Made by a program: the position numbers and the translations under genes. DNA of 32,534 bases from Myxococcales bacterium (lineage in GTDB: Bacteria; Myxococcota_A; Polyangia; Nannocystales; Nannocystaceae): contig JAAZXR010000048.1 of NCBI GenBank assembly GCA_014240065.1, positions 1 to 32,534 of the forward strand, read 5' to 3'. How positions within the stretch are numbered: position 1 is the stretch's first letter; every line of letters begins with the position of its first letter. The notes under the pieces are model-generated. The model saw only the letters and a program-made list of their open reading frames with translations. It was not told the origin of the DNA and ran no database searches. This document shows positions 1-7,705 of the stretch, piece by piece.

Positions 1-188
1 GCGCCACGCTCCGCGCCTTGGCCGAGGCGTCCCTCCGCGCGGGTGATCTGATCGCCTGCGCGCGCTTCCTCGACCGGTGGAGCGAGGTCGCGACCACCCG
101 CGGGGATGACGTGGAGATCGACAAGTGGCGGCGGCGGCTCCGATTCCATCGCGAGTACGCGGGGTCGACGACCCCACCGCTCCCTTGA
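1..188 (+). CDS. C-terminal end of an unidentified protein (partial)
   Basis: The window opens inside a reading frame whose first whole codon is at base 3 and which ends at TGA 186-188. The visible 61 residues read as ordinary GC-rich coding sequence, rich in Ala, Leu and Arg, with an amphipathic helical look at the start (ATLRALAEASLRAGD) and a Pro-rich end. This could be the end of a TPR-like or other helical-repeat protein, but no motif identifies it. Its stop lies 1 base from the stop of the convergent lipoprotein gene. Confidence 0.6.
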   Translation, partial: ATLRALAEASLRAGDLIACARFLDRWSEVATTRGDDVEIDKWRRRLRFHREYAGSTTPPLP

Positions 189-189
189 C

Positions 190-711
190 CTAAATGCCGG
201 AGGTCATGCGCCAGGTCTCTTCGTCGCGCAGCAGCGTAAACTCGGAGTGGTCTTGCTTGCGTTGGTACGGCGCCTGCGGCCTCGTCGATCCGTCGGGGGC
301 GAGGATCGGCTTGAAACGAAAGCTGGCGTCGAGCCACACCTTCACGGTGGCACGATCCCCGTGTACATGAAGCTCGAGGTAGTCGATGGTGAACCGAATC
401 GAATCGAGCTGAGAAAAGCGCCCGCGGAGCAGCTCGCCGAGATCTTCGTAGGTGACGTCGTCTCCCGGATCGTCGGTGCCGGACCGGTCGAGGTAGGTCG
501 GATGCGTCACCGACAGCACCGTCGCCGTGTCGCGCGACAAGAACGCCACGCGGTAGCGCTCGAGCACCTGCAAGATGGCGCGCGCCTCCGGTGTGTCGGC
601 GATCTCCGTCCCTGGAATGGTCGGGCCCGTGGAGCACGCCCCGAGCACAACTGGCGAAGCGACGAAGAACAAAGAGAGGCAGCAAGCGGCGAATGAACGA
701 ATTGGAGACAT
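190..711 (-). CDS. Predicted lipoprotein, possible NTF2-like fold
   Basis: This encodes a 173-residue exported lipoprotein. The start at 711 is preferred over an in-frame ATG at 798 because it puts a standard signal peptide first: positively charged MSPIR, a hydrophobic core, then lipobox LGAC with the acylated Cys at residue 26. A promoter-like TTGCCC-N17-TACATC lies just upstream of 711. The mature part (EARAILQVLERYRVAFLSRD, later a Thr/His/Asp-rich stretch and alternating strands) resembles SnoaL/NTF2-like small alpha+beta proteins, in which an early helix is followed by a curved sheet. That resemblance is by eye only. The function is unknown and the protein is probably anchored in a membrane facing the periplasm. 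Confidence 0.75.
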   Translation of the reverse strand: MSPIRSFAACCLSLFFVASPVVLGACSTGPTIPGTEIADTPEARAILQVLERYRVAFLSRDTATVLSVTHPTYLDRSGTDDPGDDVTYEDLGELLRGRFSQLDSIRFTIDYLELHVHGDRATVKVWLDASFRFKPILAPDGSTRPQAPYQRKQDHSEFTLLRDEETWRMTSGI

Positions 712-742
712 GGAAGTTCGCCGCTCTCGGGACGGCGCCACG

Positions 743-771
743 GATGTATCGCAAGCGGTGTTCCAGGGCAA
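743..771 (-). promoter_or_regulatory. Candidate promoter for the lipoprotein gene
   Basis: On the minus strand, TTGCCC (766-771) and TACATC (743-748) are separated by exactly 17 bases. A start about 7 bases downstream would give a leader of roughly 25 nt before the ATG at 711. Confidence 0.35.
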
Positions 772-905
772 GGACCCTGCAAAATTGGGTGATATCAACT
801 AGATAGATGAAAGGAGTGAGCCCCGTGATTGCCATTTTGGCAACGCCCACCGAGCGCAGCGACACCTCGTCGGGCCTGTCGGCCGCCTCGCGAGGGCGAT
901 CTTGC

Positions 906-911
906 TATAGT
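906..911 (+). promoter_or_regulatory. Extended -10 element, leaderless start of PilZ gene
   Basis: TGCTATAGT (TG-N-TATAGT) ends 7 bases before the ATG at 919. Transcription would begin at or next to the start codon. A GGGAGG directly abuts the ATG, too close to act as a normal Shine-Dalgarno sequence. Confidence 0.55.
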
Positions 912-918
912 TGGGAGG

Positions 919-1245
919 ATGGCAAAGGACTCCCGCTCCCACGAACGGCATCCAATCCCCGCCCGAGTCGACGTATTCGGCGCCCACGTCGCGCTGAACC
1001 AACCAGTGGCTGATTTGAGCCTCGGCGGATGCTGTGTCCATGGCCCCAGCATCGAAAGCTGCGGGGCGGAGGTCGACCTCACCTTGGTCTTTCAAGGCGA
1101 CACCAACGCGATCTCCGTGCGAGGATCTATCGTGCGCGTCGATCAAGACGAGACCGGGATTCAGTTCATCAAGGTGGAAGACGAGCAGAAATGGGCGATA
1201 CGAAAGCAGATCCGGGCCATGGCGCAAGCCCTCCGGCGGACCTGA
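919..1245 (+). CDS. PilZ-domain protein
   Basis: This is a 108-residue single-domain PilZ protein, a family that often binds cyclic di-GMP. Its N-terminal Arg/His segment (HERHPIPARV) and the DLSLGG motif (D-x-S-x-x-G) near residue 32 are the two parts of the usual ligand site. They are followed by beta strands ending in GIQFIKVED and a C-terminal helix. The Arg motif is not a clean RxxxR: an Ile (residue 13) sits where the second Arg would be expected, so ligand binding is uncertain. The start at 919 is chosen over 829 because the domain begins here and a -10 element lies just upstream. The 3' end overlaps the following sigma-factor gene by about 55 bases, suggesting co-expression. Confidence 0.85.
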   Translation: MAKDSRSHERHPIPARVDVFGAHVALNQPVADLSLGGCCVHGPSIESCGAEVDLTLVFQGDTNAISVRGSIVRVDQDETGIQFIKVEDEQKWAIRKQIRAMAQALRRT

Positions 1246-1967
1246 TCGAGGCGGGGGCGGCGGGCCGGTCGTTTCCTCCCGCCACGGAGTCCCTCACCGA
1301 GACGCAGCGCGCCCTCGTAGAGCGCAACCTCGCCCTGGTCCAAGAGATCGCGACGAGCCAGCACTGGCGCTTGTTCCGCTTGGACCACGATGACTTGATC
1401 GGGGCGGGCCAGCTCGGGTTGATTCAAGCGGCCCAGCGCTATCAACCCGACCACGGAATTCCCTTCCGGGGCTTCGCCTACTACCGGATTCGCGGGGCCA
1501 TGCTCGACCTCGCACGCAAGACCGATCGGCCAGGCAGGCGCAGCTCCATCGCGCTCAAGTCGCTGGAGGCGGCCCATGATCTGCTGCAGCGCGCGTACGC
1601 CAACCACCAGCGCGGCGAGGTCTTGACGATGAAGGCGCGCGTGGCGAAGGCCAACGAGGTGGTAGGACGGGCCACCGCCGCGCTCGCCATGGCGCACTAT
1701 GCCACCGACGAGGTCCACCTCGCGGCCGGCAAGGAGGCCGAGATCCCGGACAACGCCGTGATCCGTCAGCAGCTTGGGGACAAGGTAAAGCTCGCGCTGA
1801 GAGGGATGGATCCCAGCGACCGCGCGCTCATTCAGGCCATCTACTTCGACAACCTCTCCATGACTCAATACGCGGCGAGCCTCGGGGTCAACGCCAGCAC
1901 CGTCTCGCGCCGTCACGCGAAGATCGTGCGCTCGCTCGCCTCCGCCATCGCGAAACCCACGAACTGA
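1191..1967 (+). CDS. FliA/WhiG-like sigma-70 family factor
   Basis: This encodes about 258 residues. Region 2 is clear: RNLALVQEIA, then DDLIGAGQLGLIQAAQRY, and FRGFAYYRIRGAMLDLAR, which matches the core-binding and -10-recognition helices of sigma-28-type factors. The middle third is an unusually long Ala-rich helical stretch without a canonical region 3. Region 4 is at the C-terminus, with a helix-turn-helix (MTQYAASLGVNASTVSRRHAKI) that would read a -35 element. The start is uncertain. ATG 1191, inside the PilZ gene, is the last in-frame ATG before the conserved region. Such factors usually serve flagellar or secretion genes in motile bacteria. The next gene encodes a YscJ/FliF-like protein, which fits that theme, but the target regulon cannot be inferred here. 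Confidence 0.8.
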   Translation: MGDTKADPGHGASPPADLIEAGAAGRSFPPATESLTETQRALVERNLALVQEIATSQHWRLFRLDHDDLIGAGQLGLIQAAQRYQPDHGIPFRGFAYYRIRGAMLDLARKTDRPGRRSSIALKSLEAAHDLLQRAYANHQRGEVLTMKARVAKANEVVGRATAALAMAHYATDEVHLAAGKEAEIPDNAVIRQQLGDKVKLALRGMDPSDRALIQAIYFDNLSMTQYAASLGVNASTVSRRHAKIVRSLASAIAKPTN

Positions 1968-2015
1968 CCACGTCGAAAACTTGGGCCGCCGCCCGCGATG
2001 TAGCAAGCTGGGCCT

Positions 2016-2507
2016 ATGGTGATGTCTCTCGGCGCGGCCATGCTCTCCCTCGCGATGCAAGGACCCGCGCGCGCGCCCGCCTCCCCCGACAAGGCGAGCC
2101 TGTTTGGCAGCGCGCTCCTCGTCCCGACCCCCGAGGGTGAGCGCGCCCGGTCCGAGCTCGCCATCGCCGGCGAAGTTGAACGGGTCCTGGCGGCGATGCC
2201 CTCTGTGCGTGATGTCCGAGCGTCGATCAATCTCACGGCGCCGTGTCGCGCCGTCATCTCGCTGAGCGCGCCCGCCGCTGTCGCACCAAAGATTGAGGCC
2301 GCCGCCAGCGCGACGGTGCCCGCGCTGTCGGGTTGCGACACCCCCCCGCTGCTGCTCGTCTCCTCTCCGGCGCCGCTCGAAGACGAGAGGCCCGGCGCGC
2401 TGCCCTGGCCGCTCGCCCTCTCCTTGCTGAGCCTCGGCGTGTGCCTCGGAATCATCGCCGAACGCCTCCGGCTCCGCGCTCACCGCGATCCAGATGACAT
2501 GCGATGA
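2016..2507 (+). CDS. Truncated YscJ/FliF-like ring protein (inferred)
   Basis: This 163-residue protein has an N-terminal hydrophobic export-like stretch (residues 1-18) and one C-terminal membrane helix (about residues 131-151, PLALSLLSLGVCLGIIAE). Between them, the segment LVPTPEGERARSELAIAGEV, followed by VERVLAAMPSVRDVRASINL, follows the pattern of the second ring-building domain of the SctJ/YscJ and FliF families. Those read roughly LISSPxEERARxxYALSQEL, then a helix ending SIDGVxSARVHL. The later AVISLSA strand and the LLLVSSPAP strand also match in order. It is much shorter than SctJ (about 240 residues) and has no lipoprotein first domain. The assignment rests on motif recall and needs a profile search. 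It follows a FliA-like sigma gene. Confidence 0.5.
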   Translation: MVMSLGAAMLSLAMQGPARAPASPDKASLFGSALLVPTPEGERARSELAIAGEVERVLAAMPSVRDVRASINLTAPCRAVISLSAPAAVAPKIEAAASATVPALSGCDTPPLLLVSSPAPLEDERPGALPWPLALSLLSLGVCLGIIAERLRLRAHRDPDDMR

Positions 2508-2516
2508 CGGCCGCGC

Positions 2517-2522
2517 TACGTT
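2517..2522 (+). promoter_or_regulatory. -10 element, leaderless start of aldehyde dehydrogenase
   Basis: GCTACGTT (TACGTT hexamer) lies 7 bases before the ATG at 2530. No Shine-Dalgarno sequence is present between them. It lies just past the stop of the upstream gene. Confidence 0.5.
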
Positions 2523-2529
2523 GGGTTCA

Positions 2530-3981
2530 ATGCCGTTGCACCCCATCGATGACTCCGTGCGTCCCTCCCACGTCGAAGAGTTGGCTCGCGCGCTTGAGCG
2601 GCATCGAGAGTCCTTCCTCGCGGATCCATACCCTCCCGCCGCCGCGCGACGCGACAACCTGCGCCGCTTCGAACAAGCCCTCAAGGCGCGGCGCGAAGAG
2701 CTCGTGGCGGCCATCTCCTCCGACTTCGGCTACCGCGCGCACTACGAGACCGACATCCTTGAGATTTTGACGAGCGTTCGCTCCCTCAGCCACGCGCGGA
2801 GGCGGACCCGCGCGTGGATGCGGCCACGCCGCCACGCCGTGTTCTGGCCGCTCGAACCAGCGGCGGCCCACACCCACTATCAGCCCCTCGGCGTCGTCGG
2901 AATCATCGCCCCGTGGAACTACCCGCTCTACCTCGCGGTCGCGCCGATCTCAGCGGCGCTCGCCGCCGGCAACCGGGTGATGATCAAGCCCTCTGAATTG
3001 ACGCCCGCGTTCTCCGATCTCTTGTCGAAGATCGTGGAGGAGGCCTTCCCCGACGGCCTCGTCACCGTCCACGTCGGCGGCCCCGACGTGGCGCAAGCCT
3101 TCAGCGGGCTCCCGTTCGACCACCTGTTCTTCACGGGATCCACCAGCGTGGGACGCCTCGTCCACCAGGCGGCCGCTCGTCACCTCGTGCCTGTCACCTT
3201 AGAGCTCGGCGGGAAATCGCCGACCGTCGTGGACCGCGGTCACGATCTCCGCGCCGCGGCGCTCTCGGTGGTCACCGGGAAGATGACGAACGCCGGCCAA
3301 ACCTGCGTCGCGCCTGATCACGTCTTCGTCCATGAAGACGACGAGGAGCGCTTCGTCTCCGCGCTGCAAGCCGTGGCGACCGAGCTGTATCCTTCGCTCG
3401 ACACGAACCCTGACCTCGCGTCCATCATCAGCCCGCGACACCACGCGCGGCTGGTGGAGATGCGCGCCGAGGTCGAGCGCGAGGGCGGTCGCGCCCTGCC
3501 TATCAACGAGCCGCCGGAGTTCTCACAGGCCCATGGCCGCAGGATGCCCCTGACCCTGCTGCTCGACGCCCCAGAGCGCTGCGCCGCGCTCCGCGAGGAG
3601 ATCTTCGGTCCCTTGCTCCCGATCTTGACCTACCGTGACCACGACGAGGTGATCGCGAGGATCAACGCGACCGACCGACCGCTGACCTTGTACGTCTTCA
3701 CCGACGACGGCCGGGTGCGAGATCAATACAAGGCCCGGACCTGCTCGGGCTCCCTCGTCTTCAACACCACGCTGGTCCAGCTCGGCGTTGAAGAGCTCCC
3801 CTTCGGTGGTGTCGGCGCCAGCGGCATGGGCGCCTACCACGGAGAGACCGGATTTCGCACGTTCAGCCACGCCCGCGCGATCTACAAGCAGTACCACCCC
3901 AACGCGGTACACCTCGTCCAACGCCCGCCCTTTGGCAAGCTCGGCCGCTGGATCCTCGACAATATTCTCATCGGTCGCTAG
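2530..3981 (+). CDS. Aldehyde dehydrogenase, coniferyl-aldehyde-dehydrogenase-like
   Basis: This 483-residue NAD(P)-dependent aldehyde dehydrogenase oxidises an aldehyde to the acid in the cytoplasm. Seen in order are the cofactor-binding APWNYPLYL and KPSELTP, the FFTGSTSVG turn, the general base Glu225 in LELGGKSP, and the catalytic Cys259 in NAGQTCVAPD. The C-terminal GVGASGMGAYHGETGFRTFSH, followed by a hydrophobic tail, is typical of class-3 and coniferyl-type enzymes (CalB, fatty aldehyde dehydrogenase) rather than of betaine- or succinate-semialdehyde enzymes. The true substrate is unknown. The start at 2530 is set by the -10 element 7 bases upstream. An in-frame ATG at 2494 would overlap the previous gene. 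The TAG stop shares bases with the convergent gene's stop. Confidence 0.9.
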   Translation: MPLHPIDDSVRPSHVEELARALERHRESFLADPYPPAAARRDNLRRFEQALKARREELVAAISSDFGYRAHYETDILEILTSVRSLSHARRRTRAWMRPRRHAVFWPLEPAAAHTHYQPLGVVGIIAPWNYPLYLAVAPISAALAAGNRVMIKPSELTPAFSDLLSKIVEEAFPDGLVTVHVGGPDVAQAFSGLPFDHLFFTGSTSVGRLVHQAAARHLVPVTLELGGKSPTVVDRGHDLRAAALSVVTGKMTNAGQTCVAPDHVFVHEDDEERFVSALQAVATELYPSLDTNPDLASIISPRHHARLVEMRAEVEREGGRALPINEPPEFSQAHGRRMPLTLLLDAPERCAALREEIFGPLLPILTYRDHDEVIARINATDRPLTLYVFTDDGRVRDQYKARTCSGSLVFNTTLVQLGVEELPFGGVGASGMGAYHGETGFRTFSHARAIYKQYHPNAVHLVQRPPFGKLGRWILDNILIGR

Positions 3982-5648
3982 CGGTGTTTGGTCCGGCTCC
4001 GGCTGCCATCCTTGGTGTCGAACGCGCGCGAGGCCGCTCGCGTAGGTCGCGGCAGCGCGCGGCTGTCTGGGCCGCCCTCCCGCGGTTCGTAGTGCGCGCG
4101 GATGTAGTTCATATTCGCCGCGGGCGCGTCACCTGGGGCGGGGGTCGTCCAGATCCACACGGAGACGCCAAACCCCGCGAGGAGTGACAGCACGCCCACG
4201 ACCCCGCGGTCGGTTGTGCGACTCCCGCCGAGGCTGCCGGCGACCATGAACAACATCGCCGCCGCCCCCAACAACGCCAACCACGTGGTCCCACGGGCGA
4301 CGCCTGCGAAACTCAGGGGACCGTAAGGCTCCGCGCCCTCTCGCAGCAGCGGGAACAGGACCTCGCCGACCGGGTTCCCCACGTGGGTGAGGTCGAAGTG
4401 TGGCCACAGCGTCGCAGCCAGCACGTTCGGCAGCGCCCCCACGCCCAGCGCGATCCCCCACGCCGCTAGAAAAATACCCCGCCGGTCGTGCTCGAGCCCG
4501 TAACACAGCCCCGGGAGCGCGAACGGGAGCGCGAACACGAGGTAACGCGGACCGACGCGCCACCCCCCCTCGAAGTTTAGGCTCACCACCACGAGGATGG
4601 CCACGACGATGATCGACAGCGACACAGTCCCGCGGCGACGGCTGAGCTCATCGACCCCGCGAAGCCCCATCCACGCGAGCCCAACCATCCCCAGCAACAC
4701 GCCGGGCGCCCACCAAATTAACCCCGCGCCAGGGTCGAGGAGCTGCGTGGAAAATCCGCGCCAGTTCGGCCCTACCAACCCGAGCATCCCTTCCTGGTGC
4801 TTGGCCGAGAACGCCGCATTCGCGGCGTTGTGGTAGCCGGTGCTCCAGGCGGAGCCAAAGGCGTGGTCGTGATAGGCCATCAACAACCCCGCCGGGATCA
4901 AGGCGCCCGCGACCCCCCACACCAGCTCTCGAACGCCGCCGTCCCTGCCCATCCGCGCGAACAGCATCACGGCGATCGGAATCGCCGCGAACGCGGCCAC
5001 ATACTCGAACAACACCGCGCTCCCCGCCAGCAACCCGCCCCACGCCGGCGCGCTGACGCGCCCGTTGTCACCCTGGCCGATGAGATTCGTGACGCCCGCG
5101 TACAGCAGCAGCGCGCTCCACATATTGCCGTACGACAGGCGGCCGTAGCTGAACACCGGCGTGGCGAAACACAGCAAGGTGAGCGCCGCCGCCGCCGACC
5201 AAAACCGCCGCGCGCCCCGGCCCTCATCGCGAATCACGGTGGCGGCCAAGATCAACAAGGGGACCACCCCTCCCAAGAGCCGCGTCCACCAGGTCGCTGT
5301 TCGCAGCGTCACCTCGAACCCCGCGGCCGCGTCCATCGCCCGCGCCGCGACAATTCCCACAACGGCCACCGCCGTGCCGCCGGGCGGTTTGTTCGGGAAC
5401 AGGTGGCCCCCGACCCCGCGCGAGACATCGGGTCCCGGCGAGAAGCCCCGCACCGCCGGCGTGTCCAGATGCAGCACCCCGTCGTTGAGCCATGCCAGCG
5501 CTTGGAGCAGGCGCGGCACCTCGTTGGCGTTCCGAAGATCTTCAAAATACGGGAAGCTCAAGAGCAAGCAGGCGGCGATCCCGAACAGCAGCACGCCCCT
5601 GCGCTCGACGTTCCGGCTGTCCCAACGCGCGTTCCTCGGCTTCATCAT
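3978..5648 (-). CDS. Polytopic membrane protein, GT-C glycosyltransferase-like
   Basis: This 556-residue integral membrane protein has about ten or more hydrophobic helices. After the first helix comes a loop with DLRNANEVPRLLQALAWLND and then FPNKPPGGTAV. An acidic/Asn loop after helix 1 followed by a PNKPPG segment is characteristic of GT-C lipid-linked-sugar transferases (PMT/ArnT-like), which move a sugar from a polyprenyl phosphate to an acceptor outside the membrane. The C-terminus is a Pro/Arg-rich soluble tail. The gene starts 9 bases after the pspA stop on the same strand, so the two form an operon. Substrate and acceptor are unknown. The start could be either of two adjacent ATGs (5648 or 5645). 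Confidence 0.7.
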   Translation of the reverse strand: MMKPRNARWDSRNVERRGVLLFGIAACLLLSFPYFEDLRNANEVPRLLQALAWLNDGVLHLDTPAVRGFSPGPDVSRGVGGHLFPNKPPGGTAVAVVGIVAARAMDAAAGFEVTLRTATWWTRLLGGVVPLLILAATVIRDEGRGARRFWSAAAALTLLCFATPVFSYGRLSYGNMWSALLLYAGVTNLIGQGDNGRVSAPAWGGLLAGSAVLFEYVAAFAAIPIAVMLFARMGRDGGVRELVWGVAGALIPAGLLMAYHDHAFGSAWSTGYHNAANAAFSAKHQEGMLGLVGPNWRGFSTQLLDPGAGLIWWAPGVLLGMVGLAWMGLRGVDELSRRRGTVSLSIIVVAILVVVSLNFEGGWRVGPRYLVFALPFALPGLCYGLEHDRRGIFLAAWGIALGVGALPNVLAATLWPHFDLTHVGNPVGEVLFPLLREGAEPYGPLSFAGVARGTTWLALLGAAAMLFMVAGSLGGSRTTDRGVVGVLSLLAGFGVSVWIWTTPAPGDAPAANMNYIRAHYEPREGGPDSRALPRPTRAASRAFDTKDGSRSRTKHR

Positions 5649-5657
5649 GGCGCCCGC

Positions 5658-6368
5658 TTATGCGTCGTCCCCGTCGCCCGCCGTCAGCGCTCGCTTGCCG
5701 CCGACCTTCGCCTTGAGCGCCTCCAGCTCCGCGTCGACCTCGGAGCCAGCGTCCAGCGCCCGAAACCGGGCCTCCAGCGCCGCGTTCTCCTTGGCGTCGG
5801 TGGTGAGCTCTCGGCTCACCTCGTTCATGGCCTCGATCTCGGCCACCTTGTCTTCGATCGCCTCGATCTGCGCGGAGGTGCCCGTCCCCGCCGACGCCGC
5901 CACCCCGCGCTCGGACTCCTTGGCCGCCCGCGCCTGCGCCATTAAGGTGCCGCGCTTCATGTTGAGGTTTTTGTACTTACTCTTCGCGGCCTCAAGCTCA
6001 AGCTTCATCTCCACCACGACCTGCTTTTGATCCTGAAGGCTCAAGGTCGCGGCTTCCCGCTGGCCGCCGATCTCCGTCTTGCGCTCCAGCGCGGCCCTCG
6101 CGAGCCCTTCATCGTCGAGCCGCAGCGCCGCCTCCGCTTTTTCTTGCCAGTTAACCTCGTCTTGCTCGAGGCTCCCGACCTTCCGCTCCAGCACCTTTTG
6201 GTCCACGACGGCCTGCTTGAGATTGGCCTCGCCCTTTTTGATCTGCGCGCCGAGGTCATCGATCATGAGCGCGATCTCTTGCCCTGGATCGGAAACGGAG
6301 TCCACCGCGCTGTTGAGCGTCGCGCCGATGGCATTTTTTAAGCGTCCAAAGAGTCCTGGTTTTGTCAT
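5658..6368 (-). CDS. pspA: PspA/IM30 family membrane-stress protein
   Basis: This 236-residue, nearly all-helical protein has the family N-terminus (GLFGRLKNAIGATLNSAVDSVSDP, then EIALMIDDL), an amphipathic helix that binds stressed membrane. Long charged coiled coils follow, covering residues 30-150 and 165-225, which build ESCRT-III-like rods. The family protects the inner membrane and proton gradient. The Gly/Ala/Ser/Thr-rich link near residue 155 separates two helical hairpins. No PspF gene or sigma-54 -24/-12 site is visible. A TAGACT hexamer at 6387-6392, 18 bases upstream of the ATG, could be an ordinary -10. It is the first gene of a unit with the downstream membrane glycosyltransferase, suggesting a cell-envelope role. 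Confidence 0.9.
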   Translation of the reverse strand: MTKPGLFGRLKNAIGATLNSAVDSVSDPGQEIALMIDDLGAQIKKGEANLKQAVVDQKVLERKVGSLEQDEVNWQEKAEAALRLDDEGLARAALERKTEIGGQREAATLSLQDQKQVVVEMKLELEAAKSKYKNLNMKRGTLMAQARAAKESERGVAASAGTGTSAQIEAIEDKVAEIEAMNEVSRELTTDAKENAALEARFRALDAGSEVDAELEALKAKVGGKRALTAGDGDDA

Positions 6369-6386
6369 GACGATGCCGGTCCACGG

Positions 6387-6392
6387 AGTCTA
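6387..6392 (-). promoter_or_regulatory. Possible -10 element for pspA
   Basis: TGCTAGACT on the minus strand (TG-N-TAGACT, an extended -10) ends 18 bases before the pspA ATG, predicting a leader of about 11 nt. No convincing -35 is present 17 bases upstream. Confidence 0.35.
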
Positions 6393-6523
6393 GCAGCCCA
6401 CGGCCTCACGCGCTGCCTCGCGTCATGTCAGCGCGGATCACTGGACATCAGCGCCTCGCGCCTGAGCGTGGGGCCAACGGGGCGGCGCCGGTCATCGGTG
6501 TCGTCACGGCGCTCCAACACTGA

Positions 6524-6529
6524 TACGCT
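6524..6529 (+). promoter_or_regulatory. Extended -10 element, leaderless start of holB
   Basis: TGATACGCT (TG-N-TACGCT) lies 6 bases before the GTG at 6536 with no Shine-Dalgarno sequence between. This supports GTG as the real start codon. Confidence 0.55.
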
Positions 6530-6535
6530 CCGCGG

Positions 6536-7702
6536 GTGCACGCCCCCGCGCACTTTCCTGGGGTCCTCGGCCACGAGGAGATCCAGGGCCTGCTTCGCGA
6601 CGCGCTGTCTCGGGGCCGACTTCACCACGCCCTCATCCTGGCGGGACCCCGCGGCGTCGGCAAGGCCACCCTCGCGCGGGGCTTGGCGTGCGCGCTCACC
6701 TGTGAGGTGTCACCCGCCGTTGGCTGCGGCGCGTGCACCTCATGTCGCCGGATCCTGCGGGGGCAGCACCCTGACCACGCCTCCTTAGCGCCAGAGAGCC
6801 CCGGCGCCCCGATCAAGGCCGACAGCGCCCGCCTGTTCGGCCTCGATCGCGCCCATGCCCCGTTCGAGGCCCGCAGCCACCTCGCGGTGATCGATCCGGC
6901 GGACGCCCTGAATCACGCCTCCGCGAACGCGCTCCTCAAGGCGATCGAGGAGCCTCGCGCCGGCGTACATTTCGTCTTGGTGGTGCACTCGCTGGCCCGA
7001 CTGCTCGACACCCTCAAGAGCCGCTGCCTCGTGGTCAACCCGGGCGTCCTCTCCGCCGACCACACCCGCCGCGTGGTCACGCAGGCCCTCGCAGATCAGC
7101 CCCCAAATCCCCCACCCGACGCGAACGAGATCGACCTGGCGATTCAGCTCTCAGGGGGGGCGCCGGGCGTCGCGCTCGAGTTCCTTCGCGATGGGAACTT
7201 GAGCCTCTGGCTCGGCCTCTTGTCCGCGTGCGTCGAGGCCAGCGACGCGGGGCCGCGCGGCATCTTCGCCGGAGAGCGCGCCCCCCTTTGGCAACACTGG
7301 CAGCGCGCGGCCCTGTCCATGGAGATCGTCGACCCCGTCGGGGCGCCCAAGGCTGGAGCCACGGTCACGAAGATACCCGCGAGGGCCCGCTCCACAAAAA
7401 AAACGAAGGCGTCCGCCAAAAAGACAACGAGCTCATCGAGCAGCAAAAAAGCGAGCAGCAAAAAGGCGAGCGCCAAGCAGCAGCGCATGGCCGCGCGGAG
7501 ACTCGCGGACGTCTGGCTCATCCATCTTCGATCCCAGCTCGCGGGGGGACGAGGTCTCTTCGATCCTCCCGGCGGCCACCCCAACGCGGCGCCGCGGCTC
7601 GCCCGACAGGTGCAGACGCTCCTCCGGTTCCGCGACCGAATCAGCGCCAACCTCAACGTGCGCATGAGCGTGGAGCAGACCCTGCTCGATCTTGGGAGGT
7701 GA
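6536..7702 (+). CDS. holB: DNA polymerase III delta' subunit
   Basis: This 388-residue clamp-loader subunit (AAA+ fold) helps load the sliding clamp onto primed DNA. Walker A GPRGVGKA is at residues 37-44. The zinc module has Cys56, Cys64, Cys67 and Cys70. Walker B is degenerate (HLAVIDPADAL), followed by NALLKAIEEP and an SRC motif near residue 163, where the arginine finger of this family sits. Unusually, between the AAA+ core and the C-terminal helical domain there is a Lys/Ser/Ala tract of about 40 residues (about 278-318, DNA 7369-7488, repeated SKKAS-type units) that looks disordered and strongly basic. The start is GTG, set by the -10 element just upstream. The HEAT-repeat gene begins 3 bases after the stop. 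Confidence 0.93.
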   Translation: MHAPAHFPGVLGHEEIQGLLRDALSRGRLHHALILAGPRGVGKATLARGLACALTCEVSPAVGCGACTSCRRILRGQHPDHASLAPESPGAPIKADSARLFGLDRAHAPFEARSHLAVIDPADALNHASANALLKAIEEPRAGVHFVLVVHSLARLLDTLKSRCLVVNPGVLSADHTRRVVTQALADQPPNPPPDANEIDLAIQLSGGAPGVALEFLRDGNLSLWLGLLSACVEASDAGPRGIFAGERAPLWQHWQRAALSMEIVDPVGAPKAGATVTKIPARARSTKKTKASAKKTTSSSSSKKASSKKASAKQQRMAARRLADVWLIHLRSQLAGGRGLFDPPGGHPNAAPRLARQVQTLLRFRDRISANLNVRMSVEQTLLDLGR

Positions 7703-7705
7703 CGC

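Noticed and set aside
1161-2714. Long minus-strand open frame (517 codons) over the sigma factor and YscJ-like genes
   Set aside because: Its residues are Arg/Gly-rich with no domain, and it is antisense to plus-strand genes with clear motifs. It is typical of a GC-rich mirror frame.
4797-5945. Plus-strand open frame of 382 codons
   Set aside because: It lies antisense to the membrane glycosyltransferase and pspA. Its product is Arg/His/Pro-rich without recognisable features.
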